A DNA stretch of 64,000 bases from Turritopsis dohrnii (GCA_027922465.2 BQMF02000037.1:372001-436000); one strand, 5' to 3'. Positions 1 through 12,242 are shown, counted from the stretch's first letter. Numbers and translations: made by a program. The notes: a model not told the origin generated them from the sequence alone.

Positions 1-199
1 ACAAGAAGTTATAGCTTGTTATACACTAAGTTCAATGAAAGCGAATAAGTACTGGTTGAGAAAGAATGTACTGTAAAAGAAGTTGCATCAAATTTTTCTT
101 CTTCAGATACAAAAAGATCTTGAAAGCATGAAAAATCGATTATCGAAACGAAGAGCTTCGTCTGTTAATCGTAATCGCAATGTCTCTACCAATCACTCA

Positions 200-380
200 A
201 CAACAGAGTTTCATTGAACATGAGATTTATGTGAAGAGAAAGATTTACAAGTTTTATAGATATGTCAGAGTTAAGATCAATTCGGTTGAATTTTTGACAA
301 AGACATTTAAGAAACTCCCTCAAGTACTGTTAAAAATACATGTTTCTGTTAATCTATGATGTTAGTAAGCCACCAGAATT
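200..380 (-). pseudogene. Helitron/Helentron helicase relic (P-loop region)
   Basis: The - strand here reads a short hydrophobic stretch followed by LEGVS-like residues. The same DNA pattern recurs at about 52400-52500, inside the better preserved Helentron helicase, including a shared stretch of roughly 30 bases around 320-350. By analogy it is a decayed remnant of the nucleotide-binding segment of a PIF1-type helicase. Stop codons and frameshifts make it non-functional. The similarity to 52.4 kb is seen directly; the helicase identity is inferred from that copy's context. Confidence 0.3.
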
Positions 381-2590
381 TCATTTTGTATACTCCACTT
401 TCAAATTCTGATTCCTAAGTTTCAACTATGAAATCTTCAGAATTGAATGAAAAGATGTTCTTCTTCACGTGTCTTTCTAAGGTTCGACACTATACACACT
501 TAATACTGCATAACTCGTAGAAAATCGCTTTACCGCCATTTGACATTTCGAGAAAGGTGAAGAAACAGTTTTAAAATTTTAGTGAAATTTGTAGATGTAT
601 GCCTAAAATAATATTTCAGGGTCTATTCTTTTAGTTACATAGTGTTGATAAAACGAAGTATTTTATTTTTCGCCAAGTGAAAAGAAACAAAAAACAAACA
701 ATGTTGCAAGGAAAGATCCATTTTGAAATTTATGAAAGGATTTCAGTAGTACGCTTTCCATGTTTAGATATATTTTTGTTTGGTGATGAATATCTGACCG
801 AAGATGACAATCTACAGGGGCGGATTTAGTTTTTTTGACTAGTGTACATGTCAAATTAACTGACTTTGTCTTATTTGGGGCGTTTAGAACCACCCAAATA
901 TCTAGAGCCCTTTGCGCATTAATATGAACTGTAACAAGTCAAAACACTATTGTTTTGTCCCATTGACAGTATATACAAAGCAACTGAAAGAAGTGAAACA
1001 GTAGAAACACATCCAGAAGGTCGAAAAATTTGGAATTGTAGACATAAAAAGTAAAAACAGGGATAAGCATCATAACATCATAAGCATCAAAAAGGACTAA
1101 ATTAAAATTTCAACTTGTTAAATACAGTATGCAATATCAAATATCAATAAGCAATTGATCACGTAACCAGCCCATTTATTAAAAAATATTCAAAGGGGAT
1201 GGCTGTCTGTCAATCCTTTGAGCACTATAGAACCTATTTTACTTCTGAATATTAAATAATGCATATACCAGTATGTGATGTAAAGTGTGCAACACATTTA
1301 GATATTCTCGTAGAAATTCGAAAAGAGATAGAATAACATCGATAAAATTTCCTTTGTACCATCCGTGTTGTAATTACTGGTGACCGTATACAAAGTTGAA
1401 TTTTAAAAATTTAAAATTTCGCGCTATATATGGAAGTCTATTGTTCCCCGTAATAAAAGTTGTAATTCAGATCTCGAGGTCTATTGTTAATTTTTCAAAA
1501 TGTGGGACTTCAGCTAATGTCTTTTTAGCAATTCTGCATAATTATCAAAATTGTTAGAATTATTCAGATGATAGCATTACGAAAAATAAGTTTGTGTTTT
1601 ATGATTTGACGAGAATAATATTCGTATTCATTGCTTTCTCGTGATCAACTAAGCAAATATGTAAAATCATATTGAAGATTTTGAGATCGATGTTGATACA
1701 AATGAAAACAATGGCATTGACGAAAGTACACTTGACTCTCGTAATGAACATGTATGTTTTGAAGTGGAAATTCCTTATGATATTTCTGTTTGAACGAACA
1801 TGAACAATTTTACAAATTATTATAAATTGTTTCTACTATGAACAATGTTCTCCGGAGAAGCTGCCAGCTTTCTGATGAAACAGAGATCATCACTGCATTG
1901 AATAATATCACCACTTCACTGCTTTGTGGTAAATATCAAAAAAATTCTTAAAAGAGTTGGCTTGACATATATTAATGGCATTAAAAATATATTCTACATT
2001 ATATTTTATATTCTATAAAATGTATATTCTGACTGCCTAAAATTGAAGAAAAATACTTCAACTTCTTTTTCTGTAAAGGTTTCCGTAAAAGTATGCCAAA
2101 TATCTTTATAATCTGTTTTGGCAGAAAGATAACTTTTTTCTCGCTCAATCTCTGCACAACAGAAGATTGCTTTTACAAACTTAAAAATATACAGCTGTGC
2201 ACGTGCGCTATTATTCTATACCAGAGATTTTGATTGGTAGATATATTTTTTTCGGCGTGATAATTATTCGCCGACAATTAAGAAAGTGTAAACAATGTTT
2301 ATAACCATAATTAAGAGGACGCCAATTAGTTTCGGTCCCGATACTTACAGCACAACATTCTATATCCCGTCGTACTAGGTCGTACTAGCGAAAACAACTT
2401 GCAAACGCTTTTAGTTCGTAAGATAATGAAACAAACGTCCGAGTATGTAAAGTGAAAAACCGAAAATATGTTTTTCATTATAACATAAAAACGAAACAAC
2501 GAATTCAGTTCCGATTTTCTGAAAAAAGTAGCTTTTAGAAGCCCTAATAAGGATAGCATGTTTGTTTTTACGAATAAACTTGTTAAGTAT
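381..2590. other. AT-rich stretch, no gene recognised
   Basis: No long open frame, splice-consistent exon or structured RNA is convincing. A short acidic open stretch on the + strand (about 1673-1791) ends in TGA; I do not recognise it and it could be a transposon fragment. Confidence 0.4.
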
Positions 2591-2591
2591 A

Positions 2592-2907
2592 CTTATTTAT
2601 TTATTTATTTATTTACGAATGTTTACCCAGGGTAGCCTTTTCAGTTCCTTAAGGTTCTGTTATCAATGAGGGTCCTGCGAAGGAGGTCCTAGAGCATTTA
2701 AAGCCCCCATTTGCTACGGAAGCTGTAATGACAGAAACCGCTCAACTAGACAACCACCCTAGACATCATTCCTACTCTCTTGCTGAGTGCTAAGCAGAGA
2801 GGAGTGATTCACACTGTTATAGTCGCTGGCATGACTCGGTCGGGGATTGAACCCGCGACCTCCCGAACAGGAAGCGAGCACTCTACCACAAGGCCACCAG
2901 TCAGTCA
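2592..2907 (-). mobile_element. tRNA-derived SINE, copy 1
   Basis: Read on the - strand, the head resembles a tRNA with an A-box-like segment (GTGGTAGAGTGC) and a clear B-box (GGTTCAATCCC), followed by an unrelated body and a 3' tail of AAAT units (the TTTA run at about 2592-2620 on +). A second copy lies at 61745-62039, about 90% alike by eye, which shows a dispersed family. SINEs are Pol III-transcribed and mobilised by LINE proteins. The tRNA of origin was not determined. Confidence 0.8.
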
Positions 2908-4211
2908 TTTTTGATTTAAAATTTTCGATTTTTACTTGAAATTTTACCGAGTAGTTAAAAAATAATAAACATTGCATAAAGGAGAATGAGGCGAGGCAAC
3001 ACGCATGGATTCCCATTGTTTGAAAATTGAATAGAAATTTGAATAGAGCTAAGGTGAGCTAAAGTTTGATGTTATTCTATCTCTTTTCGTATTTCTATGA
3101 TATTCTGCAGGCTCCCGCAAAAAAAAGATTACCATAACGAATTGACTCCTACATTTGTATAAGAAGCAATGGAAGCTTATCAAAACAGAGACTTGAATAA
3201 AGAGAAAGAGAGCTGTTTGTTTGAATTGTGACGAAAAGATAGATATGGATACACCTTTTCCAGTTTTAAAAACGCTCTACAAAATACACACCAATTTTGC
3301 GGGAATTTAAAAATTTCGACCAAAACAAAAACACTCTAGCGGTGGCGCTATAGAAAAAGATGGATAATGATGAAATTATCTCAGAAAACTTAACCCTAGA
3401 CGATGTTAAGGTTGTTCAGTTCATTTGCATTAAAGAAATATTTTTCCTATCGGAAAAAATCTACGGTGGGAAGTTTTGAAACACTTGTTGCAAGGTGAGA
3501 AAATAGACCACCAATTTACAGTGTGTTTCATTATGTTGGAAACTGAAATTTTAAAGCTGTTTTTGTAAATGAATATACCGAATTTGAAAATAGTTTTTAC
3601 ATCGATGGAAGCCATTTTCAAGTTCTTTCGGCTAGTATATCTTTGTGAAAAATGAAAAAGTGGCTTTTGAAAAAATAAGGAAACCATCTCGCGTATAAGT
3701 CTCGAAGCTATAGCCTCAACTCCCTGCTTTTTTCTCTCTCGCAACAGGAATTTAATAACACAGAGACAGGTGAATGAAACAAATATGGAAAATATCACAA
3801 ATTATCTACTCGATCTTATCGTTTGTTATAATGAATTGAAATATTTATGATGTATTAAACAACGGGGATATTACTCAGACGGTTTTGAAAACATATTCCG
3901 TATGTAGCGCGTGTGGCTCTCAATCTTCCATCTAACATCACAAACAAAAATGTTGGTTACTTTGCCTGAGTATAGTATTTATGTGTTGACTTTAATTTCT
4001 TGTTGTCATTCAAGCAAAAGGAACTGGCCAATGCATCTTCAACCTTTTCAGTGTCTTTTTAATGAGATATCTTGTTGCACGTGCATGTAAAGATTCCATC
4101 AGGAGTAGCACGGAGGTAAGAAAAAGAGTGAAGCCTTAGTCCTAAAATCTAACATTAAAATTTTCGTGATTAATACTCTTTAGTTGTGTGTATTCCTCCA
4201 TTTCACAATTT
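2908..4211. other. Intergenic, nothing supported
   Basis: AT-rich sequence with only short chance frames, including a 122-residue - strand frame at 3430-3798 that lacks recognisable domains or repeats. Confidence 0.4.
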
Positions 4212-4673
4212 TCATGACCAATTCTCCATCGTAGTGAAGGTACATTCGTCTGAGACTTTTGATTGTTGACATGTCTTCAATACAAGGCCTGACTTTCTCA
4301 CGACATTCCCTTGGCAGCACATTGAAAAGCCTGCATCGTAACTTCGAGTGCCACAGCATCTAGGACGAAGGCCTGACTTTCTCACGACATTCCCTTGGCA
4401 GCACATTGAAAAACCTGCATCGTAACGTCTGGTGCCACAGCATCTAGGGTGAAGGCCTGACTTCCTCACGACATTCTTTTGACAGCACATTGAAAAGCCT
4501 GCATCGTAACTTCGAGTGCCACAGCATCTAGGACGAAGGCCTGACTTTCTCACGACATTGCCTTAACAGCACATGGAAAACGCTGAATTATAGGATCTTC
4601 CATTACAATAATTATTCCATCCAGCTGTAGAATTAATACAAACAAGCAAGAAGAAAAAGTACTTGCATCCCAT
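4212..4673 (-). pseudogene. Galaxin-like secreted repeat protein, one nonsense codon
   Basis: An ATG at 4673-4671 opens a hydrophobic signal-peptide-like start ending in STAGWN, as in the locus at 28.7/33.9 kb. It runs into 28-residue repeats with FSMCC and RCCGTR pairs (about three full units). Codon 37 is TAA (4565-4563) exactly where the paralogues have the Gln of the CCQG motif, so one CAA to TAA change breaks the frame. The rest stays in frame to 4212, but the last 25 residues (from LVLKTC) do not fit the repeat and may reflect a 3' change. Paired-Cys repeats are typical of galaxin, a secreted coral matrix protein; the role here is unknown. A polymorphic stop or readthrough cannot be excluded. 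Confidence 0.75.
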
Positions 4674-5675
4674 AACTGTAGAAATCAGTCAATAATGATC
4701 ACTTTTAAGTTGGAATTGAATAAGTCACGATGAAGACTTTATTCGACTTTTATCTTTTTAATAAGTTTCGAATAATTTTATGTCATTGTCTGATTTCTTG
4801 TAATAATAATTTGATATTTAGACTATTTTCATATTTTGACTATTTTACTTCCGTAGAGTCGAAACTGGAAGTTTTCTAACTGATGCTTTACATTTCCTAC
4901 TATCATTTGCATTCAACATGCCCCACTATCATTTGCAATCAATTTCCACGGGGGTTATCTTTTCTTTCATCAACAGCTCAATTAAAAGTTGAAAAGTGTT
5001 ACAGTAATACGTTGATGTTTGTTAACCATTAAGCAAAACAAAGGGAAGCAGTTTAATTGTTTTTTATTGTTAAAACGATGCGGAATAAAAAAGTCACACA
5101 GATCTTGAAAGCGTTTTTGTTGAACACAATAAGATATCTTTTAAACACAAAGCTATGAAACCGTATGATACAATAGAAAGTAAACTTTGCTTATTCCCAA
5201 AACACAAATAACAGTTTCTCAAAAGATAATTTAAAAGATCGTTGAATGTGATGTGTTTAAAAAATTGTTCCACCATCATTGCCCCCGTTTTTTGTTGAAA
5301 GTTGGAGATTTGATGTTTCGCATAAAATCGCTACTGAGGGGTACTTTGTGTCCCATATCTTCTGAACAACCCATTGGTTTGCCCTCAAACTTTATAACTT
5401 TCTTTGCCTAAGGCAGGGCTACCACTGGTGCAGAAATGAAAGTTATAGCTTAAGTAGAAAAAAAGCTTTATTTTTTAAATCGCAAATTTAACCGCTAAAA
5501 ATCGCGAATTTTTCAACCAAAAATATACTCAAATATAGTGCTTTTGATTATCTAAAACATGCGAAAAAAAGTTTTGGAATCGGAAGTGGCTATCAAAAGT
5601 TATGAGGTAACTTGTTTCCACTGCCAATTATATTGAGACAGACTTTAAAGCCTCTAACTTTGAACTTTCATCTTT
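4674..5675. other. Intergenic; part resembles 59.99-60.08 kb
   Basis: No gene seen. The segment at about 4845-4960 (ACTTCCGT...GAAGTTTTC...TTTACATTTCC) recurs in the same orientation at about 59990-60070, so the flanks of the first and last galaxin-like loci share duplicated sequence. Confidence 0.45.
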
Positions 5676-5679
5676 CTCG

Positions 5680-5990
5680 CATATCAGCGAAATATCTTCG
5701 TCGTTCTCCAACACTTCATCGCTTCTTCTAACCAATTCAATATCTGCACTAAACTACCGATGTTCATATCAACAATATATCGAGTATTTCCCGATGCACT
5801 TGGGACAATAAAAATATTTCCACCTTGAGGTACCACATTCCTTGCCATTTCATTTATTTCCAGCGCTGTTGGCTTTACAAAACCGATCCCCTTTGTTTTT
5901 GAAATCTTCTGCTACTGTAGCTGTCAAAAGAACCACTTGCAGCAGTAAGCAGTTTGTTTTTGTATTGATTGTCCAGCTCTTCTGTTAAAC
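5680..5990 (-). pseudogene. SWIM-zinc-finger transposase-like relic
   Basis: Two adjacent - strand frames, shifted once near 5880, read ELDNQYKNKLL..GSFDSY and then KPTALEINEMA...VPSASGNTRYIVDMNIG. The second matches the approach to a SWIM-type zinc finger as I remember it from MULE-like and other transposase-derived proteins (VPSAS....Y.VDM..G.C.C). The Cys/His residues that would follow are absent. The frameshift and loss of the metal ligands make this a relic. The family assignment is from memory of the motif. Confidence 0.45.
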
Positions 5991-6035
5991 GATCAAAAAA
6001 TGAAGAAGTCACGAAAAAAGCCGCTAACCGAAAAG

Positions 6036-6205
6036 TTCGGAGCCACCATTCGTGTGAGGAGTCACCGTTAGGGTTGGAGCCACCGCTTAGAGAACATTAG
6101 TCACTGATATTAGGAGCCACCGATAATGTCAGGAGCCACCGATAACTTAGGAAGCCACCCATTATGTTTGGAGCCACGGTTTATGTTCGGAGTCACCGTT
6201 TACGG
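6036..6205. repeat. Minisatellite, GGAGCCACCG units
   Basis: About eight imperfect tandem units of roughly 18-25 bp, each with a GGAGCCACC or GGAGTCACC core followed by an AT-rich spacer. Confidence 0.8.
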
Positions 6206-6214
6206 GAAAAAAAA

Positions 6215-6530
6215 CCTCGACGTCGCAAGGACGTCATCAAGTGACCTCCTTATAACCTAGCTGTTTCACTGCAAGTGTTCTGCGACGTCACTGCGTCGTT
6301 ACTGCAACGTCACTGAGACGTCATATGACCACGTCCTGACATTATTAATACGATTGAAAATTTGCTTAATCACGATGGAGCGCACAGATTTTGACCGTAT
6401 CGAAGTTTGGGAATAAAGAGAGATTCTCTTACGTCACTATAACGTCACTGAGACGTCATACGACCCAGTCCTGACATTTTTATTACGATTGAAAACGTGC
6501 TTAACCATGATAGGACGCACAGATTTTGAC
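6215..6530. repeat. Tandem duplication rich in GACGTCA motifs
   Basis: Two copies of a block of about 100-130 bp (GAGACGTCATA...GACCnnGTCCTGACATT...CGCACAGATTTTGACC) lie in tandem near 6320-6405 and 6445-6525, preceded by further ACGTCA motifs. Similar ACGTCA/GTCATATGAC motifs recur at 11160-11285. Confidence 0.6.
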
Positions 6531-7022
6531 CTTACCAAAATGATGGTAATAAATAAATGCATAATTTGATTTTAAACGTCTTCTAAACAAATACAAGCCG
6601 CATGGCTGCAACAGGTCACGACTTAAAGCTTTACTGTTATTTATTGCCTGAAGAATAGGTGTTTTTTATTTTGCTATGTTTTTTCATTTTAACTGTATTA
6701 TATACTTTTACTCTACATTTCTAGAGTTTGTATGTAGACATCTGTGGACTGGCCAAGGAGCGTGAAAACTAAGGGTTATTTGTAGATATTTTAATTTGAA
6801 ATTTTAAAATAAAATGTGATATTATAACAAATTTATGTGTTGGAATTGCGTCGAAAAAACATTTATGCTTTTTCTTCTCACTCGCGGAAAAGTAGGTTAG
6901 GTAAACCTCTACCAACCATGCTGGTCATGCTTTAAAATGTTCAGTCTTGGGGGGTGAACGCTTATATAAATTGACAATTCTAAATTCGTTGAACTATGCA
7001 TTCCCAAAAGGTAAAATCTGCA

Positions 7023-7414
7023 TACCGTATTCTCTCTAACTTAGCGCCCCTCTCCAGTAAGCGCTCCTCTCTAATAAGCGCCCCCTTCTAGTCAAAAATA
7101 TTTTTATAAGCGCCCGGGCGCTTATAGAGTGACTAGACATTACTCAGAAATTTATAAGCGCCCGGCGGTAATTAGAACTTTGAACCAAACACGAATATTC
7201 TGTAATAGAAACGGAAGGCTATGTTTTTGTGATGTCTAAATTTAAGTTATATGTACAAAATCTTATTTCGTTGCCATGAAAAATACAGTTGTTTTTACTC
7301 TTTTATGATAAAAAGCAATGCCTCGTTCACAGTTAGCATGACCATTTCAAAATGTTTTTATAAGCGCCCCTCTCCAATTAGCGCCCCCAGGCGCTTATTA
7401 GAGAGAATACGGTA
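7023..7414. mobile_element. MITE with TACCGTAT ends and GCGCCC arrays (1)
   Basis: Terminal inverted repeats TACCGTATTCTCTCTAA and TTAGAGAGAATACGGTA. Just inside each end are several iterations of an AAGCGCCC-type motif separated by short AT-rich or CTCTCCAAT spacers. Three further members lie at 8628-9080, 29218-29656 and 31212-32402. No ORF of its own. Confidence 0.85.
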
Positions 7415-8627
7415 TTTGAAACTTTTGAAAATGTTTGAATTTGAAAATTTTTTATGCAGGCTTAAATATAAAAACTTCAGTCAAAAAAGCTAAGTAGAAC
7501 GGTAGTTATGAAAGGTCATTAGTTTCAAAAATTGGACAAAAGATGTCAACACTTGTCAATTTTTATGCAAAAAGTTTGTCAGGGGTATAAGCAGACAAGA
7601 GACAACTAAACAAATGAAATGGTTATATAAGTATGACACAATAACTAGCAGCAAATATTTACATCTGAAATTTAGGATTAAATACTAAGGAACTGCACAT
7701 ATTATCTAAAATTAGTAGCATTAAAACCTTAAATATGGCGTAAAAATTCCATGCAAAATGCTAAAAGTAAACGACCCTTTCTAAACTTTTCATTCTATGT
7801 TTTTAAAGTGAAATTAATTTCAATTTAAGGCTCAAATAGAGAAACTGCCCAAATGAAAATATGAGTTTGGCAAAATACCTAAATGAAGATAATTTTGGTG
7901 CACAGTCAATTTGATTTATTTGGCGCAGTTTTGATTTTGCGCAGCCAAGATTATTTTTAATTTGGCGCAATTCGGACTTCTTGGTCAAAATTTACACTAA
8001 TTTTAGACTATTTTTATGTTTTTCGAAGAAAAGATTTATATATTTGGCACAGCTCACTGTAAATTTGGTGCAGTTTTATTTTGGTGCATTTTTTTTGCGC
8101 CAAAACTTCTCCACTTAAGGTAATTACAAAATGATAAAGTTCAGAGTTAATAAACAATTAATGTTTAATCAGCTCACTGTAAATTTGGTGCAGTTTTATA
8201 TCGGTTTTATATTTGCGCCAAAACTATATATGAACTATATATGTCTATATGAAGACAAAGAGAAAAAATTCAGTTTTAAATTTTTATATTCCTTATGCTG
8301 AACAGAAGATAACTTATAGCAAAATGATTAGAAAAAAAACTAAGCGAAGCTGCACGGACACAAACCTTTATAAACTTTAAATAAAATAACAACAAAGCAA
8401 AACAAAATATGAAGCAAGAATAAACAATGTATATATACTGGATTAACAGAAAAATAAAAATAACAAAAAAACATACTGTATCTGTCAAAGCTGTAAAATA
8501 AACTAGTGATTCAAAGTTTCTTTAAGCATAAAACAACTGTAAAACCCATATAAAAACTCCACAGTAAAGATGAGATTCATTATTTCAATTTCAGATGGGA
8601 GGTCTGTAAATACTAAATATTTGTCGA

Positions 8628-9080
8628 TACCGTATTCTCTCTAATAAGCGCCCGGGCGCTTATAAATATTTTTGGAAGTTAGAAGGGCGCTTATTAGAGA
8701 GAGGCGCTAATTGGAGAGGGGCGCTTACAAAAAATTTTGAAATGGTCATGCTAGCTGTGAACGAGGCATTTCTTTTTATCATAAAAGAATACTAAACTGT
8801 ATTTTTCATGGCAACGAAATAAGATTTTGTACTTATAACTTACATTTAGACATCACAAAAATATAGTCTTCCGTTTCTATTACAGAATTTTCACTTTTTG
8901 TTCAAATTTCTAATTACCGTCCAGGTGCTTATTAATTTCTGAGTTAATGTTAAGTCACTCTAATAAGCACCCAGGGGCTTATTGCAGAGGGGCACTTATA
9001 AAAATATTTTTGACTAGAGGGGGGGCTTATTAGAGAGGGGCGCTCATTGGAGATGGGCGCTAATTAGAGAGAATACGGTA
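8628..9080. mobile_element. MITE with TACCGTAT ends and GCGCCC arrays (2)
   Basis: Same ends and motif arrays as 7023-7414. The interior (GTCATGCTAGCTGTGAACGA and surroundings) matches the interior of the first copy in inverted orientation. The central part corresponds to the copy at 31212-32402, which carries an extra nested element. Confidence 0.85.
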
Positions 9081-9441
9081 TTTAATTTTTTGTAAATCAG
9101 ATCCCCATTGTCTACAACAAAATCAACATCTGTAGAATCCCATGTTCCCAAATTTTTGCTACAGAAAACCCAATAGAAAAAAGTGCACAACACGTACATT
9201 GCTTCCCAGCAGTTGATCCAAAACGTTCAAAATTGCCTTGATGGAATAGACCCTGTGTTACTTTTAAAAACAACATAATATTTGATACTGAGTAAAAACT
9301 GTTAGAATGTGTAGCAATATTAGAAAGACAAAATAGCAAAAGTATTGTTAAAATAGTTTTAACACTCAAGGAACCTCTAGATCTATGAAACAGTTTTCTC
9401 GTTTTGTATTCGAATTCGAAATTGTAATCGTAATCACACAA
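9073..9441 (-). pseudogene. Helentron N-terminal cysteine-protease-like domain (C76/OTU-like), frameshifted
   Basis: The - strand frame starts with an acidic/aromatic leader, then a hydrophobic helix (VKTILTILLLFCL), then FHQGNFERFGSTAGKQCTC. The pattern Q-G-x-x-x-x-F-G-x-x-A-G-x-Q-C resembles the active-site Cys region of the herpesvirus-tegument-type (C76) and OTU-like deubiquitinase folds, which I infer for this family of Helentron proteins. After WEHG the matching continuation (DSTDVDFVVDNGDLIYK) is in another frame, so a small indel has broken the ORF. The same domain occurs at 32430-32600 and, with a 2A-like motif in front, at 56612-57160. Only this N-terminal part survives here. Confidence 0.55.
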
Positions 9442-9609
9442 GTTATGGTTTCTTCTCGTAGTCGTTTGTTTTTCTCGTGGTTTTTGGATTTTTCTTGTGG
9501 TTTTTCATAGTTTTTCATATTGTTGTTTATTTTCGTTATTTTCTCGTTTTATTACTAGACAATCAATTTTGTTACTTAAAACTGCAGCGTACGCTTTGGA
9601 TTTTGGCTG

Positions 9610-9692
9610 TGTTCTCTTGGCTTGGCTGAGTTTAACTGAGTTTTGGCTTGGCTTGGCTGAGTTTTGGCTTGGCTTGGCTTGGCTGAGTTTCT
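9610..9692. repeat. Tandem repeat of GGCTT / GGCTGAGTTT units
   Basis: Iterated TTGGCTTGGCTGAGTTT units with extra GGCTT steps. The other Helentron copy lacks it and has poly-G tracts in the equivalent region. Confidence 0.7.
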
Positions 9693-10252
9693 TTTAATGT
9701 TTTTTTCTGATGCTCTTTAATTTCTGTCTCTTTAACTTTCTCTTTTTCAATATTTAGCTACAGTGCTGTACAATTTTTTATCTTTATTTCTAAATCTCTC
9801 TATATATATACTTCTGTATTTCTATAAATCTGTATCGCCGTATTTCTGAGAAAGTGTAAAAGTAATGGTGGAGAATAAGATTAGATACCATAATTACAGT
9901 TGTTTCGACTTCACTTTATAACATGCACAATTTGTTCCCCACTTGTTTTCAACGATCCAAATGCCAGTAGCAGTACGCCGGAATTTTAAGAAAACTAAAT
10001 TTAAATTGATTTTCTTAGTAATTTTAATTATTTTTAAAAGTTGTTGTATGTAATTGACTAAACCGTATAACCGCCATCCATTTTAAGAAAACAATGTACG
10101 TATAATTTACAGAACGAACATTTTGAGAATTTGGAAGAAAAAAGTAATAATAGTAAGAAATACAGTCGGAATCTACTTTTTCCCAAAATTTCGCCTCGCC
10201 TCGCGCCACCACAGCCGTAATTAAACAGTTCTCGGCTTTGCCGTGACCTGAA

Positions 10253-11155
10253 TAACTCTTAAAATATGTACACTTAAAAAATACAATACAAGAAAACTGT
10301 TTCTTTCAGTTTATTTCTTCTTCAAACGTTCAGGGGCATGTTTTAAAACGTCAATTATATCTTCAATTATATCTTCAATTATATCTTCTATCTTCTACTA
10401 GAAGCTTTTTTAACCACTGGCAGAAATCTCACAGCTTACACACGCATCATACAACGTACTACTGTTAGAATAAAAAATCATCTTATATAATGTAACGAGA
10501 GCGAAGTGTCAATTGCACTAATAGTGATCCCAATAGGACAAAAAACAAAGAAGCGATACGCAACGCCAGAGATCATAAAAACGCGCGTACGGACCGAATC
10601 AATGGACCTTAGCAAAGCTGAAAAAAAACAAAGCAAATATAAAGTACATAAAGTACAACCAACGTTTCGTACGTGAAAACAAACTTTTACTTGTTTGATG
10701 AAATACATTACATTGTTATTATTTTATAATCCATATTTTTTGTGAATAAACATATACTTATTGCTTTGTACAGAAAAAATAAAACAACTGTTGTCAGAAA
10801 ATTTACATTTTTACTGATAAGAAAACATGCAACTAACTATTTAAGGCACTTTTTTCGAGACATTTTATTTCTTTACGCGCTTGTCAATATTATTTCTACC
10901 TCGTCGATATCATTTTGCGCATTTCACGCTTGGTGACGGGACATCCACAAGACAAACTTCGTCCTTCCTCGTCCAAAACCTTGGTCCCATATTAGGATTT
11001 AAATCTCTCTTTAAATTTCGTTTTCTAAACGTCGTTCTATCAGGAACTTTTATCTGGCTCTGACATTTCCATAGAATACGCGGACTGTATTAGCAAACCG
11101 ATTTTACGTTTTTATGTCGTAAGTATGACCATTAGGTCATGTTTTGGTCGTCTTT
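10253..11155. other. Intergenic, no gene recognised
   Basis: Includes a triple ATATCTTCAATT repeat near 10355-10390. Short overlapping + strand frames at 10742-11063 show no domain. Confidence 0.4.
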
Positions 11156-11159
11156 TCGT

Positions 11160-11285
11160 CACCTTTGGTGACGTCATATTAAATGACTTTAAATGACGTT
11201 ATGAGAAAGTCACATTTGTGACGTCATATTAAATGACAGGAAAAAGTCAGGAAAAAGTCATAAAGAGGTCATATGACTTCCTGAC
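11160..11285. promoter_or_regulatory. Cluster of TGACGTCA (CRE-type) motifs
   Basis: Two perfect TGACGTCA palindromes at 11169-11176 and 11219-11226, each followed by TATTAAATGAC, plus half sites and GTCATATGAC. TGACGTCA is the known binding site of CREB/ATF bZIP factors. The duplicated context suggests a tandem repeat or transposon end as easily as an enhancer for the gene 1 kb downstream. Confidence 0.35.
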
Positions 11286-11303
11286 CAGATTAAGACGTCA
11301 TGT

Positions 11304-12240
11304 GTTTGGCAGCTATCTAATAGTTCCCAAAATAATGAAAGAGAAAAAGAAAGCTCTAGAATAAAGTGGCAATATGGTAATATGGTCCATGTAACTACAT
11401 TTTCGTTGCCCATCACACAAACACACAAAGCATAAATAGTCCTTATTCCTAAAATACTTTGAAGCATGTATGATACATGCTTTTTTTTATCGAAGCACAA
11501 AAGTCAAGAGTTGTGCAAGACCACTAAACAAACAACACGCCTTTTCACAAGAGTTCCATGGGATAAGAGCCTCGAAATTATGAGCTTATTACTTGACATC
11601 AGGATGCGTTTGCTGCACTTTCACGCATTTCTATTTATGATATTGTAATTTTGAGTTTCATATGAAGTATTTGAAATTTTCCTACCATTTTCTACAAAGT
11701 AGCCGGATGGATGTGAATAATAAATACTACCAACTTATTGATCAGATGTGATATAATGATTTTAAATCACAAAACTTTCGTTTCAGATTTGTTTCAGTAT
11801 AGATGTTTTTAAAATCTGTGAATGTCGTTAGTACTAAGATAACAGCAATATTGATTGAATTAAAAAATGCTTAGTTGTTAAGATTTTTCTCAGTTTATGT
11901 GTTTATTTTCATTACACGAGATCATAAATTCATCAACAAAATCATTAGGGATTGTTAACAAATGACGTCAACCTACAACAATCTTAAAGTATTTCCAATA
12001 TTTTTTAAAGCAATATACAGCAGTCGTTCACGTACTGAAACTCACTGAAACTGTCGAATGAAACTAATTTTACAAGCACTTAAGACATGACGTCAAATCT
12101 CAGCTAAGAACAGTTAAAACAGAAAAGACAAATAAACCCTGCGTAGAGTTGTTCTTTCAATAACGAAAAGTTTACTCATCAGTAATCTAGCTCAGCATAT
12201 AAATACTCACATAAATGTAAATTTCATTTTAAAATTGCTA
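11304..12240 (+). repeat. 5' flank of galaxin-like gene A, duplicated at 60.4-62.9 kb
   Basis: 11304-12010 matches 60376-61080 almost base for base. 11590-12240 matches 62310-62930, which leads into the second intact gene. A more diverged third version of the distal part lies at 61130-61565. The duplicated unit therefore includes about 0.9 kb of upstream DNA and the promoter. Confidence 0.85.
12198..12205 (+). promoter_or_regulatory. TATA box of galaxin-like gene A
   Basis: TATAAATA lies 38 bp before the ATG, inside a block (CATATAAATACTCACATAAAT) that is conserved at the second intact gene. The spacing implies a very short 5' UTR. Confidence 0.65.
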
Positions 12241-12242
12241 CG

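Larger units (their letters stand above)
6595..10252 (-). mobile_element. Helentron-like rolling-circle element, copy 1
   Basis: Shares both ends with the element at 28699-33945. On the - strand the 5' end reads TTCAGGTCACGGC (10252 leftward). The 3' end carries the inverted counterpart GTCGTGACCTG (6622-6612) and then a small hairpin, AGCC-ATGC-GGCT, at about 6607-6596. Subterminal inverted repeats with a 3' hairpin are the known layout of Helentrons (Helitron2). A protease-like N-terminal ORF sits near the 5' end in the expected orientation; Rep and helicase are absent, so it is non-autonomous. It carries two TACCGTAT-ended MITEs and a region at about 7900-8220 rich in TTTGGCGCA/TGCGCCAAA motifs. 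Confidence 0.7.

Noticed and set aside
2829..2905. Possible tRNA gene
   Set aside because: It has A- and B-box-like motifs but lacks a good acceptor stem and is continuous with a repeated body, so it is a SINE head.
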